Shown: positions 63,430-64,000 of the stretch, piece by piece
How the letters are laid out: each line of letters begins with the position of its first letter
Numbering within the stretch: position 1 is the first letter of the stretch
Assembly: GCF_001279525.1 (NCBI RefSeq)
Contig: NZ_LGDY01000094.1
Coordinates: 1-64,000 of the forward strand
Source of the DNA: Nocardia sp. NRRL S-836
GTDB lineage: Bacteria; Actinomycetota; Actinomycetes; Mycobacteriales; Pseudonocardiaceae
Length of the DNA stretch: 64,000 bases
Direction: 5' to 3'
Notes under the pieces: model-generated
The model's input: only the letters and a program-made list of their open reading frames with translations
Databases searched by the model: none
What the model was told of the DNA's origin: nothing
Position numbers and translations under genes: made by a program

Positions 63430-64000
63430 TCAGGACCGCTGCGGCAACCCGAACACGCGTTCGCGGGCCACCGCCAACGCCGAGTGCAGCGCACCGGAGC
63501 GCACGGGATGGGACGTGATCTGGGCGAGCTGCACCGGCGTCCGCGGAACGACCAGCTTCAGCAGTTCCTCCGACACCAGCTCGCACAGGGTCTCACCACC
63601 GGCCTGGGCCACCCCGCCGGACAGCAGCACCAGCTCCGGGTCGAGCACGCACACCACGTTGGCCAACCCGAACGCGATCCTACGAGCGAGGTCCGACAAA
63701 AACGCGCGACCGCCGGCGCCGGCCTGCAGAGCGTGGGCGACGGCGTCGAGGCCGGACGGGGCGTCGATGCCGTGGGAGGCGGCGAGGGCGACGATGGCCT
63801 CGCTGTCGACCTGGTCGCCGTAGCGGCCGCCGGGGATCTGCATCGAGTCGACCTCGCCGGCGCCGCCGGTGACGCCGCGCAGCAGGGTGCCGTTGATGAC
63901 CACGGCCGAGCCGATCTCGTCGGCGGGCCAGAAGAGCACGAAGTTGCGGACGCCAACGGCCTTGCCGGAGCTCATCTCCTCCAGTGCGGCGAGGTTGATG
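63430..64000 (-). CDS. ROK-family sugar kinase/regulator, 3' part
   Basis: The C-terminal 189 codons of a ROK protein; the 5' end is outside the window (NLAALEE reads in frame to the edge). Seen are GSAVVINGTLLRGVTGGAGE (sugar/ATP-binding loop), DSEAIVALAASHGIDAPSGL, and ANVVCVLDPELVLLSGGVAQ (second phosphate-binding Gly-rich motif). The cysteine zinc motif C-x-C-G-x-x-G-C typical of glucokinase-type ROK proteins is absent: after GEVDSMQIPGG the protein goes directly to RYGDQVDSEA, where the ROK zinc loop would be. This suggests a NagC/XylR-type regulator rather than a kinase, or a degenerate one. The N-terminus would decide. Confidence 0.85.
   Translation of the reverse strand, partial: INLAALEEMSSGKAVGVRNFVLFWPADEIGSAVVINGTLLRGVTGGAGEVDSMQIPGGRYGDQVDSEAIVALAASHGIDAPSGLDAVAHALQAGAGGRAFLSDLARRIAFGLANVVCVLDPELVLLSGGVAQAGGETLCELVSEELLKLVVPRTPVQLAQITSHPVRSGALHSALAVARERVFGLPQRS

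Overview
The window is high-GC DNA from an actinobacterium, most likely a Pseudonocardiaceae relative (Saccharothrix, Lentzea, Amycolatopsis type). The reasons are GC-rich third codon positions, frequent GTG starts, 4-nt stop/start overlaps, many likely leaderless genes, and actinobacterial families such as PspM, ClgR, ThyX, SARP and a TIGR03085-type protein. The housekeeping backbone, read right to left, is truB, ribF, rpsO, pnp, M16 protease, dapB, thyX, dapA, RNase J, ftsK, argA-like, rimO, pgsA, cinA, clgR, pspA, pspM. This is close to the gene order known in Mycobacterium tuberculosis, so insertions into it are easy to see.

Layout. 1-4.4 kb: a partial AbiEi-like gene, DNA polymerase IV, and a divergent amidohydrolase / glutamine-synthetase-like pair (the two halves of a FluG-type protein). 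4.4-9.6 kb: four paralogous SigD/ShbA-like ECF sigma factors, a fifth sigma-like protein, a coupled small membrane protein and two methyltransferases. 9.7-15 kb: ParA-like ATPase, Nei-type glycosylase, P450, PyrD and a uracil/xanthine permease. 15-21 kb: the phage-shock / ClgR block, rimO and an ArgA-like acetyltransferase.

21-27.2 kb is an accessory island between argA and ftsK. It holds a compact operon for a thiazole/oxazole-modified (TOMM, streptolysin-S-like) product: a MerR regulator, a ThiF-like leader-binding protein, an unusual precursor, a YcaO with a PxPxP tail, and a SagB-type dehydrogenase. The precursor has an eight-cysteine core fused in one reading frame to a domain with about four membrane helices. 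A secreted phospholipase A2 follows, then two broken IS5-family transposase halves around an orphan membrane protein. This operon is the best candidate for an undescribed system.

29.7-36.9 kb: acyltransferase, membrane protein, hydrolase, a large SARP/AfsR regulator facing a methyltransferase across 11-bp-periodic repeats that look like a SARP operator, and an orphan ATP synthase subunit a whose Shine-Dalgarno lies in a long hairpin. 36.9-43.2 kb: RNase J, dapA, Ser/Thr kinase plus lipoprotein, ACT protein, thyX. 43.3-51 kb: small regulators and stress-type genes, including an aldo/keto reductase-TetR-SUKH operon and an HTH-AHSA1 operon with a palindromic operator. 51-51.5 kb is a gene-free spacer full of perfect hairpins. 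51.5-64 kb: dapB to truB, an MFS transporter, a MATE transporter with a 178-residue Gly/Ala-rich N-terminal extension, and a partial ROK-family gene. No tRNA, rRNA or CRISPR array was recognised.
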